Below the pieces are notes generated by a model. That model ran no database searches, was not told where the DNA came from, and worked only from the letters and a program-made list of their open reading frames with translations. Made by a program: the position numbers and the translations under genes. From the NCBI RefSeq assembly GCF_018691265.1, contig NW_024881278.1, positions 6,503,501-6,567,500 of the forward strand: a stretch of DNA of 64,000 nt, given 5' to 3'. The DNA is from Tyto alba (Eukaryota; Chordata; Aves; Strigiformes; Tytonidae). Shown piece after piece: positions 9,893 through 22,000 of the stretch (position 1 is its first letter; each line of letters starts with the position of its first letter).

Positions 9893-12800
9893 ACATGACT
9901 CTTCTATGGGGCTGGAGCAGAATAAAAAACACACTTCCCATTCTTCCCTATTACACCACTGCCTATGTATACACATAGCAAGTCAGTAAATCTCAGTTGT
10001 ATCCTTTCTGTCAGTGTGGCTCAGTTCAGCACCTGATGGAGTTAATGCTTGGGGAAAGGGTGCTAGGAACTAGCTGACATCCTAGAAATTTTGGTGAGAG
10101 GTTTTGGCAGGTGTGTGGCTAAATTTCTGGCAGAGGTGGGCATGTAAAGAGAAAGGAGTAGTTTTAGCTATACAACAATTATATACAACAGAGCTTTATA
10201 AAGTTATATTGAATTGTATTTGCATTCTTATGAAACCATTATAGACACTACAAGAGCCATGTGTAAACCAGCAGCCGTATCGCCATGTAGATAGCAATCT
10301 ATTCAGACTGAGAAATACAGTCTTGCACTTTTTCTCTGTTAGAGAGCTGACCCTACTCTTAAGGAGTGAAGGGCGCCTGAATCCAAATGAGAGACAATAT
10401 GCATAAAGAAAATGGAGTTACATTCCCTATTCTAATAGGTGGCAGAAAATCTATAAAGAAGCTCTTTGTACATTTGTTCATGAGGCATATAAAAAAGCAA
10501 TAATGCAGCCAAGGTAAATGTTACCCATAGAGAAGGTGAGCCTAGCGTGTGGTATTTTAGAAGGGCTATATGTACTTTGCAGTATGGTGAGAACATGTGT
10601 ATAAGGAGCATCACAACCAAAAGGTGATGATTTCCAGGGAGTCCTTGCTATTGGTTTTAATCCAACACCAGTGTAGGACTCAAAACCTCTGCAGTGCTGC
10701 TAAACCTTCTTCACAAACTCTGGAACCACAGATTTTAAAACAGACTGTGGGGAATGGCTTCCCATTGCATCAACAATAGAATGCATACTTGGCCACAGGC
10801 TCTTCTTCCTCTTCCAGGAGGGAAGGATGGCCAGTCACCAGGTATAGATGTGCTCAGAAGTATGGCTACACACAATGCACATTGACAAATAGATTGTTTT
10901 TCTCCATGCAAATTAGCCAGATGATTTTAAAGAGGCTTGATGACGCAAAGCCAAAGGCTCCCAGCCAACAAGCTCCTAGGTTATGAGATTAAATTAGTGA
11001 TCAAGTCACAGAATTGGGAGAGAGGAAGTAAATCTATAACTCAGCTTCCAAAACTGGGGTTACTTTAAAATGTCGAAAAACCATTTTGGTTCCGTACATA
11101 CTGACTGCAAAATATCAAGTATGGAAGAGAGGAAAGATTTGCAGGTGTCTTGAGATGAATTTCTTGCTTATAGGCTGTAAGAGTAATCTTTCTTTCAGAG
11201 TAAATAGCTATCAGCTCTTCCATCCTACCAAGTTATGACAGGCTACGGATTTGGCCCCATTAACTAGGTTGGGTGTGGAAATTACAGGGTGCAGTTTTAT
11301 AGCTTGTGATTATTTGAACAGATGATCACAGTGGCTGTCACAGCCTTCGCATCTCTGAAATTTCTAGACCTTTCAACTGTACGTACTGTCAGGCAAAGGT
11401 GTACCCACTGGATATTTGTAACCCTGGTTGCCACTCCTGTTTCATTAAAAGGAAGCTCTGTATAGTTGCTCCTAACTTGAAAATAGATGCCATCATCCAG
11501 TGACCTGAACATTTTAGCTGTAGCCTGTTGTAAATCAGATACATGCATTGTTTCTGGTTTCATAGCAATTGTGCTTAGTAGTTTAACATAATTTCGTAAT
11601 CAAAATAGAAATCAGTTCAGTCTGTTTTACTGCCCTGCAGAAGGTACTTGTTCCCTACAATTAGATGAATTGGAGTTGCTTCATTTTCACAGTACTTTCT
11701 AAGTTCTCAAGGTTTCCCATAAGCTGTCAGTGATCTTGTCATTCTCTAGCTCTCTTGTGCTTTGTTCCTTAACTCTATAGTGGAGTTTCACTGTGACTTT
11801 TAAATGTCTCTTTTAATAGCTACATGCACACCGTGGTGAGTTTCATTTCCAGTTCTTGGGAGATATTTCTTGGCCCAAGTTCTTCTGTACTAATACAGGC
11901 TTATTTTTTGGCAAAAGGAAGAGTAAGATAATTCCAAACACACTCTCTGGGCTTTACTCTGCATTCCTTGACTCCTTGATACTGCAATGCTTTTGTATTT
12001 GCCTAATGTGAGGCTTTAATTTCATCAGTGTTCTTATGCAGACTTCCTGATAAAAGAAGAGTGTATGCTTAGTAACTGCCCAGATCCCCTTTGATCTGTT
12101 TTGAGACTGGCCTCTCTAGGGGGTCTTACTAACACTGAGCAAAAATTTGGTGTCAGTCCATGGCAGAAAAGTTACCTTGCCCTGTGGAAACCCTACTGCT
12201 CCTGTGTTTTCACTCATCTCCTTTAGTGAGCAGCTGCTGTCATGAGCAACGTACTGCTTAGTGCAGAGCGTTTTAATGCAGCTCTGCTGCTGATTCCTGA
12301 TGAGCTTCACGAGGGACTACGCGGCAGCCCTCGGAGGAATTTGCTGCTTCAGTTGAGCTCTATCCTTCTCAGAGCCACGCTGCCCTAGGTGACACTGTGT
12401 TGCTGACACTGAATGTTGCTGTAATGCAACTGTATGAGGCAGGCTGATGAAAAAGTCATTATAATTTTCAGTTAGAGAAGGCAGAACTTAAGCAAGTGTC
12501 TAAGTGTTAAAAGATGTGTATGTTCTTTTCATCAGCTAGTCTGGGATGTTTCGTACAAGGCTGTTTGGTAAAGTTCAAGCGTAACTGGATTTTAAATTTT
12601 TTGTTATTATAGCAAGGAGAGATTTTTTTTCTGATGGAAAAATCAAAACTGCTGGCATAATACAGCTATTTAAAAAAAATATTTAAGTGAAGAAGGAAGT
12701 TTATGGATTAGGCAAAGAGGTAATTTCTAAACAGAAAAGCCTAAAAAACATCTCCCTTTTGAAACCTGTAGTTGGGGTCAAAACAGTTTTATGAGACTAT

Positions 12801-13529
12801 TGCAAACAGTAATCACTCTGATAAAGGCACAGACTCAGCCTCTGCAGAATGGTTCTAGTGATAGCCATTCAGCTTCTGATCCATGTGTTGAAATCCAGAG
12901 AAGAGAAGGCAAAGGACATCCAAGTGTAGTGAGTGGAAAAAGGGTAATAGATATTTTACATTCCAGGTTTAAAGAGATTGTAGAAAGAGAAGTAAAAGAG
13001 AACAAGGAAAGAACCTAACTTTTTATTCTTTTGGGCAGGAATGTTGGAGACTTCTGTAACTTCACAGAACTTTGTTTTCTGCATCTGGGATGATTTTTCA
13101 TTGAGTTTCCCGAGGGTTCCCCAAATTGTATTTTTAAGGTGCAGTGGATAAACAAAATATTATTTGCAGCTTCTCTTTCCAGCTTAATAGTGAAAACATT
13201 GTAATAAATGCAGCATGCATGCACAACATCTGTCAGAACCTGACATTGTTTCCTCTTTATAGCTCAGAGTGGTTTTACATTAATTGGTTATAAAATGAAA
13301 ATATCAAAAAGCTTGTTCAAAATGCATAGTAAAAACCATAGATGCTTAGAGGGCTGTGTTTCTAAGTGTGATTTTCATGCTGACATTTGAATGAGTCAAG
13401 AAACACAAGCAGATGAAACAGAAATGTAGACAAAGTGTTGAAAAGTCCAAGATCTCAGTGCGTTATTCTTCTGTTTTACTAGTTACTGCTAAGGCATGCA
13501 ACATGCTTTCAAGTTGTGGGGTGCTTTTG

Positions 13530-13553
13530 TTTTTTTTTTTTTTTTTAAAAAAA
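13530..13553. repeat. T17 followed directly by A7
   Basis: A run of 17 T (13530-13546) is followed without interruption by 7 A (13547-13553). The T/A junction makes a short snap-back structure. It explains the phenylalanine run in one frame and the lysine run in the opposite frame. Confidence 0.9.
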
Positions 13554-13811
13554 CTTCATATCTTATAATGTACTGTGAGCTAGCATGTAATGCACTCTCC
13601 CAAGTGACACATGATACATATGAGGTCGAGGATTTTGCATTTTTGCAAAGAAAGCAAAAGCTTTGTAGTTCATGCGTCAAACTACTAACTTACAAGTGCA
13701 AGTCTTCTGTCTGCACCAAGTTTGAGACTATGGACTATCAAAAAAAGGAGGGAAAAAAAACCTGTTAAAGAACTTTTACTGCTTTGAAAGGGGGAGCAGT
13801 TGAAAGTAGAG

Positions 13812-13829
13812 TACAAGCACATGCTTGTA
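13812..13829. repeat. Perfect 8-bp inverted repeat, 2-nt centre
   Basis: TACAAGCA (13812-13819) and TGCTTGTA (13822-13829) are exact reverse complements around CA. It could be a dimeric protein-binding site or chance. Confidence 0.8.
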
Positions 13830-14398
13830 TTGGTGTGATCACAGTACTGAAATTGCTCTTAGGGCTTAGGTGGAATCCAAACAAATGTCAGGTCTCTGTT
13901 TCAGTGAGGTACAACAGACAATTAGTCTGATGACATAATTAATGAATATTTAGCAGTAGCATGAGGTACCAAAGGGAACTAAACAAAATCACCTGTAGCA
14001 GTATTTAGATTTTAATGAAACTTGCATCTATTTTGCAGATGCTGTTCCAAGGCATTCATAAGAATTCGGATTTTTTTCACAAAACATCTGTATCTGTGTG
14101 GGGTTTTCTTGTTTTGTTGTGGTGATTTGTTTTTTGACTTCCAAGGAAAGCAGCAAACTAGCAAGACTGTATGAAAGTGCATTTGTTTAGTGTTTTTGAA
14201 GTAGACTACAGTGCTGTTGGTAGCCTAGGAAGGTAGTGACATACCAGATGATTTGCAGATTACAAAGAGTGTGTTTAAAACATTCGTATATTAAAGTTTT
14301 ATATTTTAATTCATAGAAGTGTATCTTGTGTAACAGATATGTAATACTCCAACCCACTTCAAAAATAGCTTTTCACAGTTAGGTACAGTTTAACTTAA

Positions 14399-14415
14399 TT
14401 TTTTTTTTTTTTTTT
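14399..14415. repeat. Poly-T tract (17 T)
   Basis: An uninterrupted T17, flanked by TTAA on the left and AATTAAG on the right. No associated element end was recognised. Confidence 0.9.
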
Positions 14416-14844
14416 AATTAAGTGAAAGTTCTTTCAGGTGTTTTGCTTTCTCTTCTGTTTTTTACACCCTTGTTAAAATTGTAGTTTAAGGAATATCATT
14501 GTTATTTATTTGTCATTTTTCTATAATTCTGAACAAATCCACTGAGCAAATTGTAACATATAGAACAGAATATCTAGAATAATTTTAATTGAGTCAAGGT
14601 TTGTATAATATCAAAAAGTACTGTTTGGTCTAGTGGCATGAAAAGCTAAGTTATTAAATACAGGCGAGGTAACTGTCTTCTGCACAACTTCTACTTGCAG
14701 AAGATTTTCAAAGATCTGAAAAATCTTATATCTGCAAGATAAATTACTTACCTCGGTTCTTTTTAAACGTTTTACATTATGTAACCACAAGTTATATTAC
14801 AAACCTAAGTACTGTTCTATTTTCTTTTCCTTCTCCCCACTTAG

Positions 14845-14885
14845 TTGAAGTCCCAGTTCAGTGAAGTCAATGGGAAACTCCTCAT
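14845..14885. repeat. Fragment of palindromic amniote repeat family
   Basis: GTGAAGTCAATGGGAAACTC at about 14861 matches the core of a recurrent degenerate palindrome (form: cattgacttcaatggga) seen at about ten places in this window. The short length keeps confidence low. Confidence 0.35.
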
Positions 14886-15874
14886 TGCGTTCTGTGGAAA
14901 AAAGACTTGGAACAGAATACTTGGTTCTTCTGTTTCCTCACTTTTTTCTTGTTTTTTTATCATGTCATTCTCTTGTGTGAAAATTGAAATCAGATTCAAA
15001 GATGATATTTTTAAATAGGTCAGCTGGACTTCAATGTAGTATTGTCTGGAGATCAGCATAGGAAGAAAAAGATTAAATCAGTTATGTGTTGACTCATCAA
15101 TAGAGTGAATAGGATACCTTTCCCAAAAATACCATTTCTATCATGCTGCTATTTGGACCAAAATATTTGCAAACCTATTTGAGTCAAGGTGATAAGAAGC
15201 CAGTCTGTGTGTTTCATATAATTTTTTTTTCTGCAAATGTTTAGAATTCTTCAGATATAAGGGTGAATGTTTGAAAAGGTTTTTGTAAGCTTTTATACAA
15301 AAACCATAATAAATAGAACTTCAGAAGTCTTCTTGGAAGCCAGGTTCTTTAAAGTATGTTTGGCATTCTTTAGCATTGTAGCACATTATGGGGAACAGTT
15401 GCTCCTTATGCTCTGTCATGTTTTCCTAATAGATTGCATTACCAGACTCAATGGACTGCTTTGTACTTACCAGTCTCTGTTCTATTCTTCAGTCATTTCC
15501 TATAAATGTGGGCCCCAAAATTACTTTTTTGCTGATTTGACGCTTATCCCAGTCCTTCAGGAGATTCTTCCAAGCAATTTTGTCAACGAGATCTTTGTCC
15601 TTATACGTAAACATCACAAAATATGGTCTATATCTCTTCTTATAATGTTTGGCTCTTCAGATGAATTCAGAAGGAACCTCATCTGTGTCTTGGGCACATT
15701 TTTTTCAACAGGATTACCTTCCTTGGGATAGGTATATTTGCAGTCTGATTCAGTTTCTCTTTGAGGCTCTGCAAGATTGCAGAATTTTCATGCTTGGAAA
15801 CTGCTGTGATGATGGTAGAGCTATTGTGTCTAATGGCAGCTAAAGATTGCATCTGAATTTCTGTATTTTTTCAG

Positions 15875-16028
15875 CTGGTTTTAGCAGGTGGTTGCAGGCC
15901 AGTTTTCTGCTATCCATCTCTACACAGTGTTGTAAACCCTGAACGTGCAGCGTCTCATGCATCTGTAGAGTGGTCCATTGACTTGACTGATTTCACTGGA
16001 AGTACTTGGCAGAATCTTTCACTTCATG
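15875..16028 (+). other. Candidate exon with open frame (unconfirmed)
   Basis: A pyrimidine-rich run ending TTTTTTCAG at 15874 makes a good splice acceptor. CATG|GTAAGA at 16028/16029 is a near-consensus donor. The 154 bases between them are open in only one frame, for 51 codons plus one base, with a peptide starting LVLAGGCRPVFCYPSLHS and ending GSTWQNLSLH. I do not recognise the protein. A 51-codon open frame is not rare by chance, no neighbouring exon was found, and the second half (CCATTGACTT..GATTTCACTGG..CAGAATCT) could be a relic of the palindromic repeat family. It could be a lncRNA exon, an isolated coding exon in a large-intron gene, or nothing. Confidence 0.15.
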
Positions 16029-19000
16029 GTAAGATACAAGACCTTTTTTTAACTATTTGACTTTTTGACCTAAAAAGTTAAGATATTTGTGATCTAATAA
16101 AAATGTAAATATCTTCCTATTCAGAAATTTACAGAATTTCCAAATTCCTGCAAGTACTTAGAGCATCCTCTTTTATTTTAAAGGTTATGTTTGTGGGGAT
16201 TTTTGTTTTTGTTTTGGTGGTGTTGATTTGGTTGGGGTTTTTTGCCTTAAATAAAAGTTAATTTCTGAAAGCAATTTACCCTTTGGTACTTCTTAATATT
16301 TCACATGATAGGCAGTCACCCACAATTGCAGGTTTGAAAATTTCAATTTTCAAATTCTAATCGTGACAGAAGTGTAGGTTTGAAGGTATCTGCAGCTTCT
16401 TGCTATATTCAAGTATTTTATTATATTTTCTAGTCTAAATAAGATCTTTTATAAGGACTGTGTCATATGACTTATTACCTAAATTATGGACTTATGGTAA
16501 AGTCGTGAAATTTCCATTTCAACTAGGTAGAGCTAGAAATTATTGAAGCTTTCTGACAGTCATGGATGGGTTCCTACATACATGGATTTGCTTTTGCTGG
16601 GAAGTAGCTGTAAGTCTCTCATCTGTCATGTAAATTCTATGTAACTTGAAAATGCAGATTTTAAATATGTAGTCTCAAGTGTTCAAAATTATATATCCGC
16701 CTCTGCAAAGTTTTAGCATTGACTTGAAACGATGAAGTGAATGTTTGTCAGGTTTTTTTATTTATCTCCTGGATTTCTATGATTTCATGTTTTCCAACAT
16801 TTCTTTTTAATGGCAAGGTTTACAATCTTTTAGAATAAGAACTGAAATTTTTATCGACTCACAGTACCACAAGAAACCAAGGCCTTTATGAGATACTTCA
16901 AATATCAGAGGATAACAATGAAAGAACAAAAAAATCCTTGATGCGATACAACTTTGAAATTACCTAATTTGCTCATTTTTGAAAGTTACTAATACTGTGA
17001 GCAAACAGCAACAGGTGGTGAGTCTAGGAACTGTCCTTCCATCCAGGCTTCAGACGGGGCAATTTTTTTTTTTTATCCAGATCTGACACACCATATCTCA
17101 GTCTGTCAAAAATAAATAGAAGTGAGGACAAATAGCACTAAGATATATTTCCAGGGACTGATATATCTACCACATTAACAAGTGGAATTAACTGAATGTG
17201 TGCATCTGCATTTCTGAGTACAAGGGAGAGAAGAAAACCAGGGCCAAGTGTTTGGGTCGCAGAAAAATCCCACAGAGGAGGGCTACAGGCGTAGGCACTG
17301 ACTGAGAAGGCATGTTGGAATTTGAGCAAAAAGAGTGCTTCTTGTTGAGTCCTGCCATCTTCAGGGAATTGGAACTTCATATGCTCTTTACAGATGAACA
17401 GAATTACTTGGAGGGGATACACAGCTCCATTGCCAGTTCTGCCTTCTAACTAGAATAAACTCTTAAGACTCTTGAGTTTTTGGCTAACTGCTCGGAGAAG
17501 AAAAGATAGGATTTTGTGTATTTTAACTCAGTCTGGCTTGCCACAATAAACTCTTTAAGCTTTTGCACAGATTACTTTCACTACTCGTTTTTAACACAAA
17601 AACATTAGTAGCTATCTGGTATTGATATAACCTGTATAAGCAGCAGTATTTCCTTCCAAGTAGCTGAAACTGATGCCACTTTCTTGTGGGGTGGAAGTGT
17701 CTATCTTCACTTTACATATGCATATGAAAGTCATGCTTCTTCCAAGGGCCCACAGGAAATCGGTACCAAAGACTGAAATAGATGTGTATGTATATACATA
17801 AATATATAGCTTCAAAACCTTTCCTTCCTTGCATGTCTTCCTGCTAGCATTTGCACCCTGATCTTCCTATTAATCCCTTTGATTTTTCCCTTGCTTTGCC
17901 TTCCCATTGCACTCCCCTCTTCTTGGAAAAGCCCCACCTTACCCCTCAGTTCTTCCTTTCTAGACCACTCCACACTCCTTTCTCTTTCACTTCACAGAAA
18001 AACTTCAGATCCTTCTCATGCTGAGTGCTAGTTCTTCTGCACAGTTGTAATGCTGCTTTATTGGGATGTGAGATCTGGCTGGGGTGAGAAGGCTAAGGGA
18101 TAGCTATGCTGCTGCTCCCCTGCTCAGAAATGCAAAGTGTTGTCTCCTGTTGCTGGAATAGGGCTGCAAGGGAAATGGGGCTCAGCGTATGCAGCTCAGG
18201 CTTAGGAGCCTCCTATCAGCAGCAGGAAGGGGGTGAGAGCAGTGGCAAGTGTCAGCTCTCGCCAGGCATGACATTGCAGCATGAAGGCTTCCAAAGCTGT
18301 AAAGACAGGAATGAGTGTGCCTAAGTTTAGGGCTTCTCTGAAATTAAAAAGCAAAACACAAATAAAAACTCAGCTGAACACAAGCTGAGCATTTAAGAGA
18401 AGCGTGTTAGTTCCAGGTTCTGTAAAAAGAAGCTGCTTTGGAATAAATCTGACCTGACAGTGACCTTCAGAATAGGCTGATCTTCCCAAAGGAGCTTCCT
18501 AATTTGTACCTATAATGAACACATCATCTATATAACTGATTCCTGCATTTGAACTATGCCATGTTTGTTCCATTATATGATGAAATACAGATGTATTTCC
18601 AGACACACCAGGAAGCTATTTCTAAATCATCTTTTGCCCCACTGCTGACTAAATAAAGTGATTCCAGGCTTTCAGGATTTAAAGCAGGTTCCTATCTAAA
18701 CAGTTGTTGAGAGTTGCTTTATAGTCCCTGTAACCGCAGAGAGAGTCCTGCTATTTCACAGGATACTTGCCCAGCACATGTAGAAAATTAGAGTTAATAG
18801 CTTACGCTAACCATTTTCTCCCACAGTTTTCAGAAGCTTTATTCTGTACTGTAGTGTGCACAGTTCTCATGCTGACAAAGAAACTGAAGCCTGTCCCTTT
18901 CTAACCATATGGTCCTTATGTTCTTTCTAGCAAGGCAAAAAAATGCTTATATGTGCCTGTTTCCCAGGATTGCTTTCAGAGGAGTGGCCCTTTAAAAATC

Positions 19001-22000
19001 TCAGTGAATGGAGCCACAACACCTCTAAAGAGAAAACTGGGACTTACTTTACCTGTAGGTAGTTACCTAGAGCGGCAGATTTCTATGGTTAGCAAAGACT
19101 TCTGGCTTTGTGAACTGTTGTGTCTCTACAGTAATGTGTCGGTATCTGGGGCTTCTCTAGCCATCATGTTAGGGGATGACCATTGGTTATCCCCTTTTCA
19201 TTATTCTTCCTTCCTTTGCCTTTCTGACAGACTGCCCTGAGCCACCAAGTTGCACTGAAGTGGTGCCTGATGAGAACTTCTTTGTGTTAAAATAAGAGAT
19301 AAAATAGTCTTCAGTATTTTTAATATTTAAGTAATATTTATGTATCACATCAATGCTGATAGAATTGTATGGGGTATCACCTGTGTGGCTACCTACACAG
19401 TAGAATGCCTCTTCTGCATTCCCACCGTCCAGATCTTGCTTTTATGAGCAGTGCTGCTAGGATAATTGGGAAGATCTTCTGTTTCACCATACTGACCTTG
19501 TGCATTTAAATGGTGTGTCTTTTTGAAGTCCCTGAATCCATCCCTCTTCTATTATGTTATTTCTTATGGGAAAATCTCTTTGCTGTCTGTAAAATCACTA
19601 ACCATCACACTTCTCAGGAATGTGGCTGGACATTGGTATACCTTGGCTAGATTTGAAAAGCAAATTAGTTCTGTTGGAGTGTTTAGGCCAGGTCTCTTCA
19701 ACTGTTGCAAAAAGCAGTTGTCCTTTTGAAAAGTAGCAAGATTCTCTTCTCTATCTTTCTGGCAGCAATAGGAACAGCAGGATGGCTTTCCTGACCTGAT
19801 TTTGTCTGAATTGTGTGCCAGTCCTATATGCCTCCCCATTCTGGGTTAGAGCAATGGCTGTCAGTTTTCATGGCTCTAGTGATCTCTTCTGACGACATCT
19901 AATGTTTCAGTTTTTCCCTGGTTGTTGGGCCATCTTGCTCAATCTAAATCTATCATGATCTCTTAGGGCTTGGAGAAAATACAGCTATTGGTTCACATAG
20001 TAAATTCAACTTTGTATTAAGTGTGTATAATTATGAGAAGCTAAGGCTTTCTTCATGATGGGCGGCATGCTGCTCACCCAGGAGTGTCAGGCACACCTCT
20101 GTCACTTGCTTCCTGCTTCCCCTTCTCACTCCCTTTTCACCAACCTGGAGCAGCAGATATGATCTCCAGCACGCTCTCAGCAATGTGCTCTGGACATCTG
20201 CAGCTTTATCCATCTGCTGTTACAAGGGCATGATTTGTGCTCATGTTTGTAAGACAGGCTTCTGCAGCACTGTTTCCCTGGCTTCTTCAAGCATTCTTCT
20301 TGTGTATAATGAATTGTACATACCTACAGACTCCAATGCCTGAATGCTGTAGCAGGCGTATGTATGTCAAACTACAATGAGGACTCTTTTAAAAAAACAG
20401 CAACCAACTTCCTTGTAATGTGATAAGAAGGGGACAACACATGTTTCAGGGTACACTGGGCACATTCTGAAGGGAGGCAATAACTTGGGTTTTTTTTAAG
20501 TGACTCTGATATGCTATAACTTCATTTCCTTTTACTTCTCAAGGCTTAGATCTTGGCTGAAAAGGTTCCATGTGCTGGCTGAGCACCCCCCAGGAAACCC
20601 CAATCCAGCACCTTTGTGAACCTGACACTTAGTTATGGTGCCAGGAGGTGTATGTATTTCAGCAACAGATGGGCAAGCAGCTCTGTTGTGGCATTCTTAC
20701 AGGGGATTTAACAAAAAGTTACTTGTATTGCAGCCTTACAAAAGGCTCTTCCTACCCCTTCTTGATGCAGTTTTATCTTTCCTTTATGGAACATTTTTTT
20801 ATAAGATTTACCTGATGCCTTTTGGCTTTCCAAAATCATTTGGCCTTCAGTGAATGATAGTGATGAAAGGTTAGAAGAGTTAAGTTACCGAAGTTAAAAA
20901 AGACAAAACTTAAAAGGAATTAATTTATGGCTTGATAAGCTTGTATTTTGCATGATTTTTGTGTGATACATCAGGGCAAATATATTAATGAAATATTAAA
21001 AATTTAATTAGATCAAATCCAAAAGGTTATATAATGATCTTCAAAATCTGTTCTCTAAAATGATGACAGAAAGTCATACTTACAATAAGTGATACCACTG
21101 TCAAGAGTTTCTTAGGCTAAATTTGGTACAAGCACAGACTCAAATAACCCATTTTTAGTGACAGCCACATTTCCTCTTGGAGATTTCCTATTGGGCTATT
21201 TTCTCTTCAAGCACTCTTTTCAGCTGGAACTTCTAAGGTAAATCAATCTGGCTATGGTAACAGTTTGGGAATGTTTTAAGCCACATTTATTATTGAGAGA
21301 ATTACTGTTCAGAACACTTTACTAATTAATACACAACACTAGCACATACATAGATGTCCCATTCCGCATATATAAGATAGTACAAATTCTGCATTTGTTT
21401 TTTTCTGTTAGCATTAGCCCCCCAGAAATTTATAGGCATGTTAAAGTGGAAAAGGAGTAGTGGCCAGTAGTACTGGACTGTATGTGACTCTTTCAATTTG
21501 TCAGTATCAAAGCTCTCAGTAGAAACAAACAGATCAGATTGCATGGAGTACAAATGAAGCATGCATCTTTATATACGTAGGGACACGCATGAGTTTAAGA
21601 CTTTTTGCGCTTAAACACCACTAAACCTGAACTTTACTTTTTCCTGATAAGGCTGACACCACATGCCCTGAACTGAGACAGCCCCCTCAACAAATTGTTG
21701 CAGGGAAATAACTAAGCGTATGGTCATCAACTCATGCCATATTTTCCTCACAACACCATCAGCAAGCAGATGCTTTATGTAATCAGAAATTCCTGCTTAC
21801 TAACAGAGAAATCACAAATATGACACGTTGCCCAACATTTGGGCTTTTTTTTTTTTATTATGGGATGGCTACAGGAATTTTAAATACGTAGTATAAAACT
21901 AGTGAGAGAGTCTGTCTTGTGTAATTTTCCTAAAAACAGAGCCTCCCTAGTCACTGTTTTCAGGCCCTTTCTCCTGTCTCATTAAGCCAACATCCCTTTA

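Larger units (their letters stand above)
9893..15874. other. Unannotated AT-rich non-coding stretch
   Basis: Six kilobases without a supportable gene. Open frames of 62-100 codons occur on both strands. The minus frame at 11297-11563 (88 codons, two NxT motifs) and the plus frame at 12791-13018 (basic, lysine/glutamate-rich end) look somewhat protein-like but match nothing I know. The 154-codon plus frame at 15267-15731 is phenylalanine/leucine/serine-rich, as expected from T-rich DNA. A weak MIR-like stretch lies near 11000-11040 (GATCAAGTCACAGAATTGGG) but is too degraded to call. Homopolymer tracts and one inverted repeat are listed separately. Confidence 0.55.

Noticed and set aside
11297..11563. 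88-codon minus frame with two N-glycosylation-like motifs
   Set aside because: It looks mildly protein-like but has no known family, no splice or promoter context, and is of chance length for this window.
15267..15731. 154-codon plus frame
   Set aside because: Rich in F, L, S and I, as expected from T-rich sequence; no recognisable domain or splice context.
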